A stretch of 64,000 nucleotides of DNA from Cepaea nemoralis. Taxonomy: Eukaryota > Mollusca > Gastropoda > Stylommatophora > Helicidae. This document shows positions 45,634 to 57,250 of the stretch, one piece after another; within the stretch, counting starts at the first letter, position 1; each line of letters begins with the position of its first letter. The stretch spans positions 431,001-495,000 of the forward strand of contig JACEFZ010003503.1 in the NCBI GenBank assembly GCA_014155875.1, read 5' to 3'. Position numbers and translations under genes: made by a program. The notes beneath the pieces were generated by a model that had not been told where the DNA came from, did no database searches, and was given only the letters and a program-made list of their open reading frames with translations.

Positions 45634-46185
45634 TGCTACATGGTGGTCACGCGCACCACCTAATAGGAATTAGGAGATTCCCAGTCTAACAATAGAATGA
45701 CTTGACCACTGGGAACTAAGGCCGACGTAAGCATCGTCAGGACAGCAACGGGGTCGCTTCGAGAAAGGACATCAAATCAGCTGTGTGTTTTCCTTTGAGC
45801 TCCGTGATAAAAGGATTTGATCGTCTAGGCGAGGCATATTTACTGAAAGAAGAGATCGCCTGTTTGTATGGCATTCATACCATGTCCGGACCGGGACATA
45901 AATAAATTATAGACGACGAGTTTGCAATAGTTTGCGATAGTCCTTGAGAGATTGAGCAATTACAGAAAGATATGAACAGCTGGGTTTGTATTAACATGTA
46001 ACGTCCCTTCCCCGTGTCAGGGACCCGTTATATTTTACAACAGTGTTATATCTATTTCTGAAAAGGAGATTTATCTGAATAAAAAGGATTGTCTCGAATT
46101 GCACCAGTCTTTAAGGTGAGCGACTTTGTTACATTCTACTCCAGTTTGAATTTTAACGCTTTGGCGGTTGAATGACTTTGAGACA
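45634..46185 (+). repeat. 5' LTR of Gypsy copy 2
   Basis: 552 bp, TGCTACATGG to TTTGAGACA. AATAAAAAGG near 46078 may be the polyadenylation signal. The same sequence is at 53858-54410. Confidence 0.93.
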
Positions 46186-48027
46186 TGTGGGTGCTCGTCC
46201 GGGAGAAACAATGGATTAATTTAAACAAGCGACGATTGATTCCCGCCATATCAGAAGTAAACATACAAAGAATGCGCGCCACGATGATAAATTCCTTAGC
46301 ACGATGCAGCATCAGGATTACTTATGATGCACCAACATGGCGGTTGCTTTAATGTAAGCTGTGTTGAGTCGCCAGAAAACGATACATTTTACAAGATAGC
46401 ATATTATCGTTTGCACGGAGAGTAAGACATTATTAATAACGATTAAGATCTTCAATTTTACGGGTTGTTTATAAGAAAATAACGACTGCCGCTTTTGAAT
46501 GTAAACATTTGCACGTCAAGTTGAAGTGCACGACTATTGCAAACGACGCGCACCGTCTTAAACTCACCAGAAGCCGGAAATTGCAGCTGGTACAAACATC
46601 AGTTACTGACTGCAAACATTTAATATTAATCTACTAAATGTGATATTATTTAGATGTCGTTTGCTACACACAAGGTAAGAGATTAAACTTGTGCTATTCC
46701 ACAAATCTGTATGACAATGTGACACTTTATCAGTTTAGATGTCCGCTATCAGGAGACATACTACACTTGCTAGTACCAATTGTTTACCCAGGACGGAATT
46801 AAACATGTTTTGGAATTAGTCGTAGTCTACACAAAATAGACAAGCAGTTGACACAGCACACTGCACAACTCTTGAACATTAGAATATACCACACAGTCAA
46901 GATACACTTGGCGAAAAAAAATGATATCTACATAATGTTATTGGCTGCCGACACTCTGTCAAATTTACATTATCGGCACAAGGAACATTCATTACTCTAC
47001 TGGGGCCATTATCGAGATTAATTATTTAACATTTATCTACACACGTACGTGATGTCGGATGTCAGTATGGATGATATGTACATTATACATTATGGAGATT
47101 AATTACACTTTCCTCCACCAAGATTCTGAAGGAAATATAGGTGGGACATTCAGTGGGACTGCACACACTATATAATACGTCGGGACTTATTGCATTTAGT
47201 CCTCTCATGATACCATTTCATTATTGTGGATTGATACCTCTCTTGCAACCTAAACGCATACGAAATTTCTACATGGAACGTCGGACTTTTCAACATCAAC
47301 GCTTCACACTGGACACTGCTTGACTTTACACGGATACACTGCACACGTCAGGAGGCTACTCACTTTACACTTCAGCTGTTACGCATCAGAACGCTACACG
47401 GAGTGACATTTTTTTAAATTGGGTGTGATACCATTCGTCTTCACACTGAACTGTACGACACTTATGTAATTATACTGAACTTATTATTATTATACTTATA
47501 CTTGAACTAATTGAGATTATTACTTGATTGGTTCATGAAGTGATTTGTGTGTTGATAGTCGCCAGGTCATTATGTATTAATTTTTTGTTTTTAACTTGCT
47601 TACGTCACCACAATACTATCGTCTTGTCTTAACTGTAGTAGTATAGTATGAGCGTTATCCGTTAAAATTTGTGGATAAAATTTTGTATCGTTTGTAAACA
47701 GTAATATGTATTTGCGTCACTCGTCGATCGTTTTTTTAAATGATTGTTAGTTGTCTTGCGTTGCATATATTTTATATTGGATATATTTCTTCATACTTAT
47801 TTCTCTAGTTTATATCTGTTTCGTTCATTATAGAGATATTTACTTGATTTTTTTGTGGTGTTCGAATTTACACTACAAATTTAATTGAGTTTATATTGCT
47901 CAACTGTGATACGACATTTACCTTACTATCTGAGTGATAGTGATTTGAGACAATATCACAATGTTGTCGATTCTTTTTTTCTCTTGCCTACTTCCATATT
48001 TATTTCAGCCAGATAGCTCATTTTACA
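46186..48027 (+). other. Long 5' leader of Gypsy copy 2 with presumed primer-binding site
   Basis: Bases next to the LTR read TGTGGGTGCTCGTCCGGGAG, the expected primer-binding position; the tRNA is not identified. The 1.8-kb leader has no coding frame. It ends with a pyrimidine-rich tract and ATTTATTTCAG (about 48005), which looks like a 3' splice site just before the gag frame. A short frame at 47141-47323 has no recognisable motif. Confidence 0.5.
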
Positions 48028-49056
48028 GGTAGGACATTAGGACAGGATTCTACACTGCAACATTTCATTGAGTTGGGTGAGAAGACTGGTTTAACCGGTA
48101 CTGAACTTCGAAATTGGGCAAAGCTTGAGTTCAGTGAACAACAGAAACGTGACAAAGAAGATAGACAACGTGAGAAGGAGGAAAGACAACTTCAAGCTAC
48201 ACGTGAGAAGGAGGAAAGACAACTTCAAGCTACACGTGAGAAGGAGGAGAGAGAACTGAAGGAAAAAGAGATAGGTTTGGAACGCGAACGACTGGAGGCT
48301 AGAGAAAAAGAAATAGCTTAGGAACGCGAACGAATGGTGGCTAGGGAAAAAGAGTTAATTATGGAGATGCAAATAAAAGAAAAACAAATGGCTACAGAAG
48401 CAGATTTGAAGATGAAACAAATAGCTGTTGAGGCAGAACTTAAGAAGAAACAATTGGTGTTTGATAAGGAAAGGCTGGCTGCAGAGACACTCTGGAAGGA
48501 CAAGAGGTTGAAGGTAACCTGAAGGTCAAGACACTTGAGATGGAACGTGAAGATGAAATCGAACGAGAGAAATTACTTGCTAAACAGAACGATCCTGTGA
48601 AAAAGTACCAATGTTTATTCAGGAATTTTCAACAAGGTGATTTAGTTAGTTCATGGATAACCAATTTTGACGTGCTCGTAAAGTACTACAAGGTACCGGA
48701 AAAAGACGTACCGATTCTGTTTCACCGTCACATCGCATTAGAGCCGTTAAAAGTGATTGAGTTAATTCCTGAGGATTTGCGTACAAACTACAAGTATATG
48801 CGCGATCGTGTGCTATCACATTTTTCATTGGATGAATCTGGCTTACGTACGAAGTTTAAAACACTTACACCGAAATCGAATCAAACATTCCTTGATTTCG
48901 CTTCTGAAATGTCTTCTAACTTTGACAAGTGGTGTAAGGCTGCTGATATTAATGCTAATTATGAAAAAAGTTAGAGACTTAATTAGCAGAGATAGACTGT
49001 TATCATGCGATACCAGAACCTATGTCAATATTTCTTATGGAAAATAAATGTAAGAG
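48028..49056 (+). pseudogene. gag (coiled coil and capsid) of Gypsy copy 2
   Basis: The open frame enters without ATG (TLQHFIELGEKTGLTGTEL, aligning to MSSLQEFIAIG of copy 1), so the start is mutated or supplied by splicing. The coiled coil contains a 27-bp in-frame internal duplication (EERQLQATREK twice). TAG at 48319-48321 interrupts it, a frameshift follows near 48515-48540, and capsid continues 48540-48974 (WITNFDVLVKYYKVPEKD, SHFSLDESGLRTKFKTLTPK, SNQTFLDFASEM). Another shift near 48965 leads into the next frame. Confidence 0.88.
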
Positions 49057-51523
49057 TTTAAGTGAGATGGAAACTAAAGGTGAATCTTATTTTAATGCAC
49101 ATAGGGATATTTTTGCTAACTGTGCACAACCTGAATTAGTGATAGGAGCAAGTGCAAAATTTCAAAGAGGAAACGGTAAGTTTAGAAAGTTTAGTAGTGG
49201 TAGCAATAGAAATAGTCCTTACAACAGTGAAGGTGATAGACCAAGGAAAGGCCAAATCACCAGATGCCAGTATTGTAGATTATCGCATGGAAACTTAGAG
49301 ATGTGTGATCAACATCCAGGTTATACCGCATATCTGAAAGACATTACGGCAAAGAAGAGAAGTAAGTATGACTCTTTTAAGAGAAGCATAAAATGTTTCT
49401 CATGTAGGGCGTACGGACACACTAGTAGGTCTTGTCCGATGAGAAATTCCTGGAAGGAAGCGAGTACAGATTACATATACTCCAGTAGTGACTCAGACGA
49501 TTTAGAAGAGACACACCCAGCTATCATACAACAGTATGATGATCAGACTGACAAGTCAGATAAAGGTATAACTGACAATATTAGTAATGAATGTATAGAA
49601 ACAATTCATGAAGCTAATGCCGTTAGCATACAAAATGGCAAACTAAAAGTCCATCAAGCATGGGTAAATGGTGAACCCACTACTTGCATTCGTGATTCTG
49701 GAGCTTCGATTGTCAGAGTAGATCAAAAGCTGATAAAAGAAGAAGATTATACAGGCGAAACTGTAGAGTGCAGAACATTCGGTGGCACAACAGTGAGATA
49801 TAAGATTGCCACGATTACAATTATGTCACCATATTACGAAGGCACAATAAATGCAGCGGTATTACCAAATCCATGTGCCGGATTACTGATTGGTAACATA
49901 CCAGATTCGGAACAATTAATGCACGATGAAGCAAAGCAATGGGAGATTGATCATGCAAGAGCTAATGCAATTACAAGAGCTCAAGGAAAATGGGATAAAG
50001 ACAGTGACAAATTAGAAAATAATATCAGACTAGTGACTGATATACCAGAAGATCAGAAACAAGATCTGACTCTACAATCTTGTTTTAAGAAACTGAATGA
50101 ACCAATAAAACAAGGTAAAAGAGGTAATTGGAAATTTTTCCTAGACAATAATATTTTATCGAGACGATATGATAGAGGTACATCACGTTATTTTCAGACA
50201 GTACTTCCATCGAAATATCGTACTGAAGCATTAAAATTAGCACATGATACTCCATTCGCTGGTCATATGGGGATTGCTAAAACCACTAATAGATTGCTAA
50301 CGCAGTTCTATTGGCCTGGATATAACAAAGACATTACCACACATGTACGTTCATGTACATTATGTCAGATGACCACACAAAAAGGCAAACATCCCAAAGC
50401 ACATGTTCAGAAAACTGATTTGGCATCACGACCATTTCAGAAAATAGCTATAGATATTGTGGGTCCGCTAAATACAACTACTGATCGAGGCAATAGATTT
50501 ATATTAACTATGATTGATCTTTGTACTCGTTGGACAGAGGCTATTCCTTTAAAATATATCACGAGTAGATCCATTCTAGATTCATTGTTGATAATTTTTA
50601 GCAGAATCGGATTTCCTAGCTGCATATTATCAGATAGAGGTAGTCAGTTTATATCAACGGCTACTCAAGAGGCAATTAAGATACTTGGGATTCCACAGGT
50701 GTTTAGTTCACCTTGGCACCCGATGACAAATGGTGTGAATGAGAACTACAACGGAGTTCTTAAACGAACTCTGGCGAAAGTAGCTGCGGAAAGACCCAAA
50801 GATTGGGATATTTTATTACCAGCTGTACTATTTGCATACCGAGAGGTACCACAATTTAGTACAGGGTTTTCTCCATTCGAATTGGTATATGGAGCAAATC
50901 CACGAGGTTCATTATTAATATATAATGACTTACTCACAAAGAAAACATATGATCATCCGAAAAGAGATGCATATGAAATGTTGACACAATTAAGAGACAA
51001 AATTATCACAGCTTGTCAGATTGCAAAATCTGCACTGGATAAAGCTGGAGAAAGATACAGACAATATGGTAATAGGAACGCCAAGACAATAGTCTTGAAA
51101 GAAGAAGAAGAGGTTTGGTTATTGTTACCTGATCCTCGAGATTGTCTTGTTACTTCATGGCAGGGTCCATTTAAGGTAATTAAGAAAATTAGCGATGTAG
51201 ATTATCGTACTGATGTGAATGGCAAACATAAGATTTTTCATATTAATATGTTGAAGCCATATATTCCACGCGAGGATAACTCAGGTCAAGTGACACAACA
51301 AATTCCTCATAGGATAGCAACAGCTTGTTGGGTAATTAATGAGCAACAAGAAGATGCTATAAAACAACAGATTCCAACACCTATAGTTAATAGCGACAGT
51401 AATTGGCAAGCGATACAGATAAGTAAAGATTTATCAGCACAAGATAGAGAAAAGCTTATTACTGCAATAAAGGAATATAGTTCAATTTTTTTCAGACAAA
51501 CCGGGGCAGACATCACTGATTAA
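49022..51523 (+). CDS. Capsid end, nucleocapsid, protease and integrase of Gypsy copy 2 (833 codons open)
   Basis: The longest open frame of the window. Domains by residue: capsid end 1-35; zinc clusters 82-95 (CQYCRLSHGNLEMC) and 125-138 (CFSCRAYGHTSRSC, CX2CX4HX4C); aspartic protease with RDSGAS at 224-229 and AGLLIGNIP near 286; integrase HHCC domain H408, H415, C445, C448; DDE core D478 (IAIDIVGP), D538 (LSDRGSQF) and E574 (GVNEN), spaced DD35E; C-terminal GPY/F-like module FKVIKKISDVDYRT and IFHINMLKPY near 720-750. All catalytic residues are present. Integrase directly follows protease. The frame begins inside capsid, so translation would depend on an upstream gag start that is now broken. 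Confidence 0.92.
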   Translation: MSIFLMENKCKSLSEMETKGESYFNAHRDIFANCAQPELVIGASAKFQRGNGKFRKFSSGSNRNSPYNSEGDRPRKGQITRCQYCRLSHGNLEMCDQHPGYTAYLKDITAKKRSKYDSFKRSIKCFSCRAYGHTSRSCPMRNSWKEASTDYIYSSSDSDDLEETHPAIIQQYDDQTDKSDKGITDNISNECIETIHEANAVSIQNGKLKVHQAWVNGEPTTCIRDSGASIVRVDQKLIKEEDYTGETVECRTFGGTTVRYKIATITIMSPYYEGTINAAVLPNPCAGLLIGNIPDSEQLMHDEAKQWEIDHARANAITRAQGKWDKDSDKLENNIRLVTDIPEDQKQDLTLQSCFKKLNEPIKQGKRGNWKFFLDNNILSRRYDRGTSRYFQTVLPSKYRTEALKLAHDTPFAGHMGIAKTTNRLLTQFYWPGYNKDITTHVRSCTLCQMTTQKGKHPKAHVQKTDLASRPFQKIAIDIVGPLNTTTDRGNRFILTMIDLCTRWTEAIPLKYITSRSILDSLLIIFSRIGFPSCILSDRGSQFISTATQEAIKILGIPQVFSSPWHPMTNGVNENYNGVLKRTLAKVAAERPKDWDILLPAVLFAYREVPQFSTGFSPFELVYGANPRGSLLIYNDLLTKKTYDHPKRDAYEMLTQLRDKIITACQIAKSALDKAGERYRQYGNRNAKTIVLKEEEEVWLLLPDPRDCLVTSWQGPFKVIKKISDVDYRTDVNGKHKIFHINMLKPYIPREDNSGQVTQQIPHRIATACWVINEQQEDAIKQQIPTPIVNSDSNWQAIQISKDLSAQDREKLITAIKEYSSIFFRQTGADITD

Positions 51524-52794
51524 ACATAAAATAACTTTATTATCAAATGTCCCAGTTAAAGTGAAACCATATCCATTTCCAATACATTATCTAGAAAAAG
51601 TTACTGCAGAAATTTCAGATCTAGATAAAACTGGAATTATTAAAAAGTCAATTTCAAACTACTGTTCACCAGTGGTAATTGTGAAGAAAAAAGACGGTTC
51701 ATTACGCTTATGTGTTGATTATTGGAAAGTTAATGAATTGACTTTACTAGATGCAGAACCTATGCCAAATATTGATGAGTTAATTGAAACCATGGCAAAC
51801 TCGAAATTATTTTAGAAAATTGACCTTACAAAAGGATATTGGCAAATTCCTATGGAGGAAGATTCAAAGCATATTACAGCTTTTAGCTGGGTTTATATGA
51901 ATGGGCATATCTTCCATTTGGTTTACAAAATGCACCGAGTACATTCATGAGAATGATGAGAGATTACTTCATGGAATTACCAACGTAGCAACTTATATAG
52001 ATGATATTTATTTTCATACTTGTGATATTGACACACATGTTAAAATTCTAAAACAAGTTTTCCAGAGAATACAAGAACATGGGTTGAAAGCTAAACCAAG
52101 TAAAATTGAGATAGGGTTTACTGAGATACAATTTCTAGGTCATAGAATTTCTAACGGATTTAGGAAAACAGATCCATTAGTTGTGACAAAGATTCTTAAT
52201 ATCAAACCTCCAACATCCAAGAAGGAGCTTAGGAGTGTATTAGGGTTGATTAATTATTATCAAAAATTTATCCCTAATTTTGCACATATGACAGCAACAT
52301 TCTCGGAACTTTTAAAGAAAGGTCAACCAACAAAGATAGTTTGGACAGAGGATCACGAGAAGTTATTACAACAAATAAAAACTCTATTTAGTACATATCC
52401 TATTTTGAAATTACCTGATATTTCAAAAGACTTTGTTTTACAAACGGATGCTAGTTTACATGCTATTTCAGCTGTATTACTTCAATTACATGAAGGGAAA
52501 CTACATCCTATTCTTTACTTCAGTAAGAAGCTATCTGAAACTCAGAGAAACTATGCTGTTACTGAACTGGAGGCTCTAGCTTTAATTGAAAGTATTGAGA
52601 AGTTCTCTAGATACTTACTAGGTAGGAAATTTCTGGTTCTTTCGGATAACAAACCTTTACAAATTTTCAAATTGGGTCATCCGAAGAATTCTAGAATACA
52701 TAGATGGTCATTACTATTACAGGACTATGAATTTGACATCTGTCACATTCCTGGAAAAGATAATAATCTCGCTGACATTCTGAGTCGATTATAG
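51524..52794 (+). pseudogene. Reverse transcriptase and RNase H of Gypsy copy 2 (downstream of integrase)
   Basis: Starts in a shifted frame (KPYPFPIHYLEKVTAEISDL). RT blocks: YCSPVVIVKKKDGSLRLCVD, KIDLTKGYWQIP after a TAG (51813-51815), a frameshift near 51890, then the catalytic TYIDDIYFHTCD, FLGHRISNGF, LGLINYYQKFIPNF. RNase H: LQTDASLHAISAVLL, TELEALALIESIEK, LSDNKPLQIF, HIPGKDNNLADILSRL, with its stop at 52792-52794. YIDD and the RNase H acidic residues are intact; the stop and shifts are the only visible damage. Confidence 0.92.
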
Positions 52795-52878
52795 AATGGC
52801 AGATTTTCCTGTTGATTAGTTATAGTTGAATTATAGTTATAGTTCTTGTTTGTATAAATTGAGTTCATAGTTCATAAT

Positions 52879-52973
<95 letters not shown>

Positions 52974-53821
52974 AGATGATACTTGTATATAAAGCCTTAT
53001 TAGAAAGTCAATATGACAATAACCAACATGATAATACAGGTTATTAGATTAAGTATTATAAATAGAATTAAGGTACATTTATATCTGATATGTGTTCAAA
53101 ACAGAGCCACGGCAAGGATGAAATTTATTAACGGACACAAGGGCTTGCTGTTGGAAAGAAGACAGTCAGAAAGAAAATCTTAAGTATCACTCTGTGATTG
53201 TGAAAGACATTAGTTATATGTGATGTTATAAATGTTGAAATTGTGTATTAATTAGAGTTACATAAGAGTAATTAACGTTTATATTAGTTAATTATGAAGT
53301 TTGGGTTCAGAGTGATAAGATGGTATGTTTTACGTTATGCTATATGTTTATGGATCAGTACAACAGGAGCTAAATAAGAATATATGATCAAGCGATAGTT
53401 CAAATCCCAAAGGAAAATATCGGGAAAAAGTTAAGGTGGAGTCACAGACAAGCACCCTACCCACTAAATGAATGAGTAATTATATCATAACAATACAACA
53501 ACAAGTAACGACTATGACTAACATGGTTACTGGGAATCTTCATTATTACCCTCGTCCGAAACTCATGGTAATACCTAGAGCTAGGACACACTTGTCATTA
53601 GGACAAGGTAGGGACTAATATGTTTATTAGTTGAGCTGATTCCTTAGGATCAGTCACACGACGTCCGACGTAAGGATCGGACAGGTGGGCGTGCCCGTTA
53701 TGTAGCATTTATAATTTTTTTTGGAGGGTTAATGATGTGGTAAATCCTAGAACTATGTGGTGGTGGGTAAAAGAAAATTATGGTTACAGTTGTAAGTATC
53801 AGATATGATGATTATGAAAGG
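52795..53821 (+). other. 3' non-coding region of Gypsy copy 2
   Basis: No env frame. Contains the (TA)n run at 52881-52970. The remainder is AT-rich without recognisable coding capacity. Confidence 0.6.
52881..52970. repeat. (TA)n microsatellite
   Basis: About 90 bp of pure TA within the 3' region of Gypsy copy 2. Confidence 0.95.
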
Positions 53822-53857
53822 AAAAATGACAGCATTTTTTTCTGGGAGGGGGCATTA
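53822..53857 (+). promoter_or_regulatory. Pre-PPT hairpin and polypurine tract of Gypsy copy 2
   Basis: Arms AAAAATG (53822-53828) and CATTTTT (53833-53839) around ACAG. GGGAGGGGGCATTA follows, then the LTR start TGCTAC. Same layout as copy 3 and element N. Confidence 0.65.
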
Positions 53858-54410
53858 TGCTACATGGTGGTCACGCGCACCACCTAATAGGAATTAGGAG
53901 ATTCCCAGTCTAACAATAGAATGACTTGACCACTGGGAACTAAGGCCGACGTAAGCATCGTCAGGACAGCAACGGAGGTCGCTTCGAGAAAGGACATCAA
54001 GTCAGCTGTGTGTTTTCCTTTGAGCTCCGTGATAAAAGGATTTGATCGTCTAGGCAAGGCATATTTACTGAAAGAAGAGATCGCCTGTTTGTATGGCATT
54101 CATACCATGTCCGGACCGGGACATAAATAAATTATAGACGAAGAGTTTGCAATAGTTTGCGATAGTCCTTGAGAGATTGAGCAATTACAGAAAGATATGA
54201 ACAGCTGGGTTTGTATTAACATGTAACGTCCCGTCCCGGTGTCAGGGGCCCGTTATATTTTACAACAGTGTTATATCTATTTCTGAAAAGGAGATTTATC
54301 TGAATAAAAAGGATTGTCTCGAATTGCACCAGTCTTTAAGGTGAGCGACTTTGTTACATTCTACTCCAGTTTGAGTTTTAACGCTTTGGCGGTTGAATGA
54401 CTTTGAGACA
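53858..54410 (+). repeat. 3' LTR of Gypsy copy 2
   Basis: 553 bp, one base longer than the 5' LTR (an extra A in AACGGAGGTCGC). ATGGC at 54411-54415 completes the TSD. Confidence 0.93.
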
Positions 54411-55880
54411 ATGGCTAAAAGATTAGAAGAGAAATATCTTCATTCGAATACCAAAAAATGACAACCTGAAATTATACACCAACAACAGAACTGTTGTCCT
54501 GATCAGCCATTCAAGTAAAATTCTACTAAAAATCAATTTGGGAAGACTTCGTAAGAAAATGGAAGAAGAGCTTAACGTGGTACAAGCTGGATTTAGACAA
54601 GGAAGAGGATCAAGAGATCACATATTCAACATGCGTTTAATAATAGAGAAGTGCAGAGAATGTAATGTAAACCTATTCTCATGTTTTGTGTATTATTCGA
54701 AGGCATTTGACTGTGTACGACATCAGAAACTTTGGGAAATCATGAGGAATATGGGCTTTCCATTACATGTAGTACAACACATAAAAATGCTCTATCTAGA
54801 CCAACAAGCAGCGGTTAAAATATATGGCGAGACATCAAACTGGTTTGACTTCAAGCAAGGAGTCCGTCAGGGCTGTGCGCTGTCACCCTATTTGTTTAAC
54901 CTGCGCGCCGAAAATATAATGAGAAATGTCAGAGATGATATAACCAGGGAGCAATATGATGCCCTAAATATCGGTGGTCATGAAATACCAGAGATTTGAT
55001 ATGTTAATGATACAGTATTGCTATCCACATCACAGAATGGTATAGAAAACTTAATAACCTCAACCCAAAGAAATAGTGAAAATCACAACGTATGTCTTAA
55101 CATAGCAAAAACAAAGATAATGCATACAGATAAAACTACTATGGAGAAAGAAATATATGTTAATGAGGAAAGATTGGAGGTGGTGGAAAATTTTGAATAT
55201 CTTGGGTCATTGATTACCAACAATGGTGACACAATGAAAGAAATTAAACGACGACTATCAATTGCTCTTCAAAGACTAAAACAACAGAATAAATTATGGA
55301 GTGGGACAGATAGAACTACAAAAATTAGATTTTTAAGAGCATGCATCTTTCCCATTGCAACATACGCCTGTGAGACCTGGACACTTACTAAACAAGCTGA
55401 ACAGCGCATAAATGCCTTTGAATACAAATGTTATAGACGGGTTCTAAGAATATCTTGGGTAAAGAAAATAACAAATGCATCCATACTTCAAGAGCTGAAT
55501 ATTGAAGGTGGTTGGCTATTAAAGACGATAAAACAAAGAAAATTGAAATATTGTGGTCACTTGAAACGTCATGAAAGTTTGAAGATAATAATAATGGAGG
55601 GGTATATGCCTGGGAAGAGAGGAAGAGGAAGACCAAAGAGAAGATGGGTGCAGGATGTGGCGGATGATCTCCAGATGGATGTATCGGACGCGGGACATTT
55701 TGCTTGTGATCGAGAAGATTTCCGGAAGGTTTTTATGGGAGCGAGGTTCTGCAAAGGACATGTTACTGAATGAATGAATGAATGAATGAATCTGGAAGGA
55801 CTTATTGTACATAGGGATAATGTTGAGAGTGAGTTAAATGTAGTCCGCGACATTGCGCTTTCCCTTGCGTTTACAAAACA

Positions 55881-57250
55881 GTAAAGTGTATCATCGTCTC
55901 ATCTGGTTTCTCTTGTACCTTGCGGTGTCGAGATGAAGTATAAACAGTAAAGTGTATCAGTCATCTCATCTGGTTCCTCTTGTACCTTGCGGGATTAAAA
56001 TGAAAACTTTACATGTTTTTTGTGTGGGTGAATGTCTTCTGAAGAAGTATAAAACAAATGTATCATTTTTCTATGTAGTCACCACAGAATCTTTGGGTTG
56101 TCCAAGCAGGCGGAAATCAATTGGATCTAGGTCTAGCGAGTACGGGGGAATGTTGTACACACTGAAAGTGGAGGTCTTCGATGGTTTCAACCGTTGCACG
56201 GACAGTATGGGGTCGAGTACTAAGAAGTCCACGTCGTTTGGATGTGATTGCGGGTCGAAGATGATTCATTAAAAAAACTGTATATGTACCACTGATGACA
56301 GTTTTCTCTCTTTGCATGTAGTCCTCTAAAATAACACCTTGTTCATCCCAAACAGAGAGTTAGCATAACCTTCCTTGCAGTTGACTGCGTGCGAAACCTC
56401 TTTGGTTTCAACGAGGAGTGATGGCGGCATTCCTTGCTCACTCTCTTCATTTCCGGCTCGTGGTTGTGAACCTAGGTTTCATCTCCAGTAACAATTCTTG
56501 AAAGGAAACCATCACCTTCTGCTTCAAAGCACTGGAAAAGCTCTTGACAAACATATATGCGTCGTTTTTTTCAATTCTAGAGTAAGCTGCCGTGGCGCCC
56601 ACCTTGCATACCTTTACCCGACTGTAGCACATCATGGATGAAATGATGTGCTAATCCTTGACTGATGTTAAGATTTACGCCAATGTCGCTCACGGTCAGT
56701 CTGCGGTTTTCCTGTACAAGGTCTTCAGCAGCTGTAATCGACTCTGGCGTCACTGCTCGGTGTGCCTGACCCGGTCGTGAACATTCTGTCACAGAAGTCT
56801 TTTTGAAACTTCCTACTCCACGCATACACTTGCTGAACTGACAGGCATACATAACCATACTGGACCTTCATTCGTCGGCGAAATTCTATAGGTTTCACTC
56901 CTTCACTGATTTTAAAAAAAAACGTTAAAACAGAACACTGCTTCTCTTTGGTGCATGTCAAAAGTAGGGCAGCCATCTTTAAACTGTGCATATGACGTCA
57001 CCTTGTTAGTCTGCACTGTGATGTCACACTCTTGATATCCTTAACAACAATACTGACAGGTTATAAGACAACGGCGTGGTTGTTGTAATTTCTCTCACAC
57101 TTTTAAGGTTTTCAGTTTTCATTTGAAGTCCCCTCGAATAAACTGTAAAGTGTATCAACATCTCATCTTGTTCATCTTGTACCTTGCGGTGTTGAGGGGA
57201 AATATTATACACTGTAAAGTGTATTCTGTGGAATGATAGATATTCAACAA
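55881..57250 (-). mobile_element. Degenerate mariner-like transposon M2 (duplicate of M1)
   Basis: Same structure as M1. The left edge carries two tandem units of the TAAAGTGTATCA...CTTGTACCTTGCGG repeat (55881-55927 and 55947-55994) where M1 has one. The right edge has one at 57142-57190. Confidence 0.7.
55999..56991 (-). pseudogene. Mariner transposase M2 (more decayed than M1)
   Basis: Retains SEGVKPIEFRRRMKVQYG, ESITAAEDLVQENRRLTVSD and LNISQGLAHHFIHDVLQSGK; the GDETW block is decayed. Around 56217-56222 about 30 bp present in M1 is missing. Several frames carry the pieces. Confidence 0.8.

Larger units (their letters stand above)
45634..54410 (+). mobile_element. Gmr1-like Ty3/Gypsy retrotransposon, copy 2 (complete, 8,777 bp)
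   Basis: Bounded by 552/553-bp LTRs with TG...CA ends and a 5-bp TSD. Gene order: gag coiled coil and capsid, zinc knuckles, protease, integrase, RT, RNase H. Integrase precedes RT, an arrangement otherwise typical of Ty1/Copia but reported for the Gmr1 group of Ty3/Gypsy elements. Sequence motifs (RT YIDD, RNase H, integrase GPY/F-like tail) are Gypsy-type. LTRs differ at about eight positions by eye (about 1.5%). At least five frame breaks mean it is no longer active. Confidence 0.92.
41294..55788 (+). mobile_element. RTE-clade LINE, copy A3 (duplicate of A1), broken into pieces by nested insertions
   Basis: Remaining pieces: 41294-41396, 43946-44016, about 44794-45633 and 54411-55788. The outer TSD is AATCTGAAA (41285-41293) and AATCTGGAA (55789-55797). 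Pieces encode the endonuclease end, linker, RT (54538-54999: VVQAGFRQGRGSRDHIFNMR, FKQGVRQGCALSPYLF) and thumb/C-terminus (55018-55773). The palm box reads RYVNDTVLLS after a TGA stop, so the catalytic Asp is lost as in A1. The tail is (TGAA)n. Confidence 0.88.

Noticed and set aside
45634..54410. Endogenous retrovirus or errantivirus with env
   Set aside because: No env frame, signal peptide or fusion-type motif in the roughly 1 kb between RNase H and the PPT.
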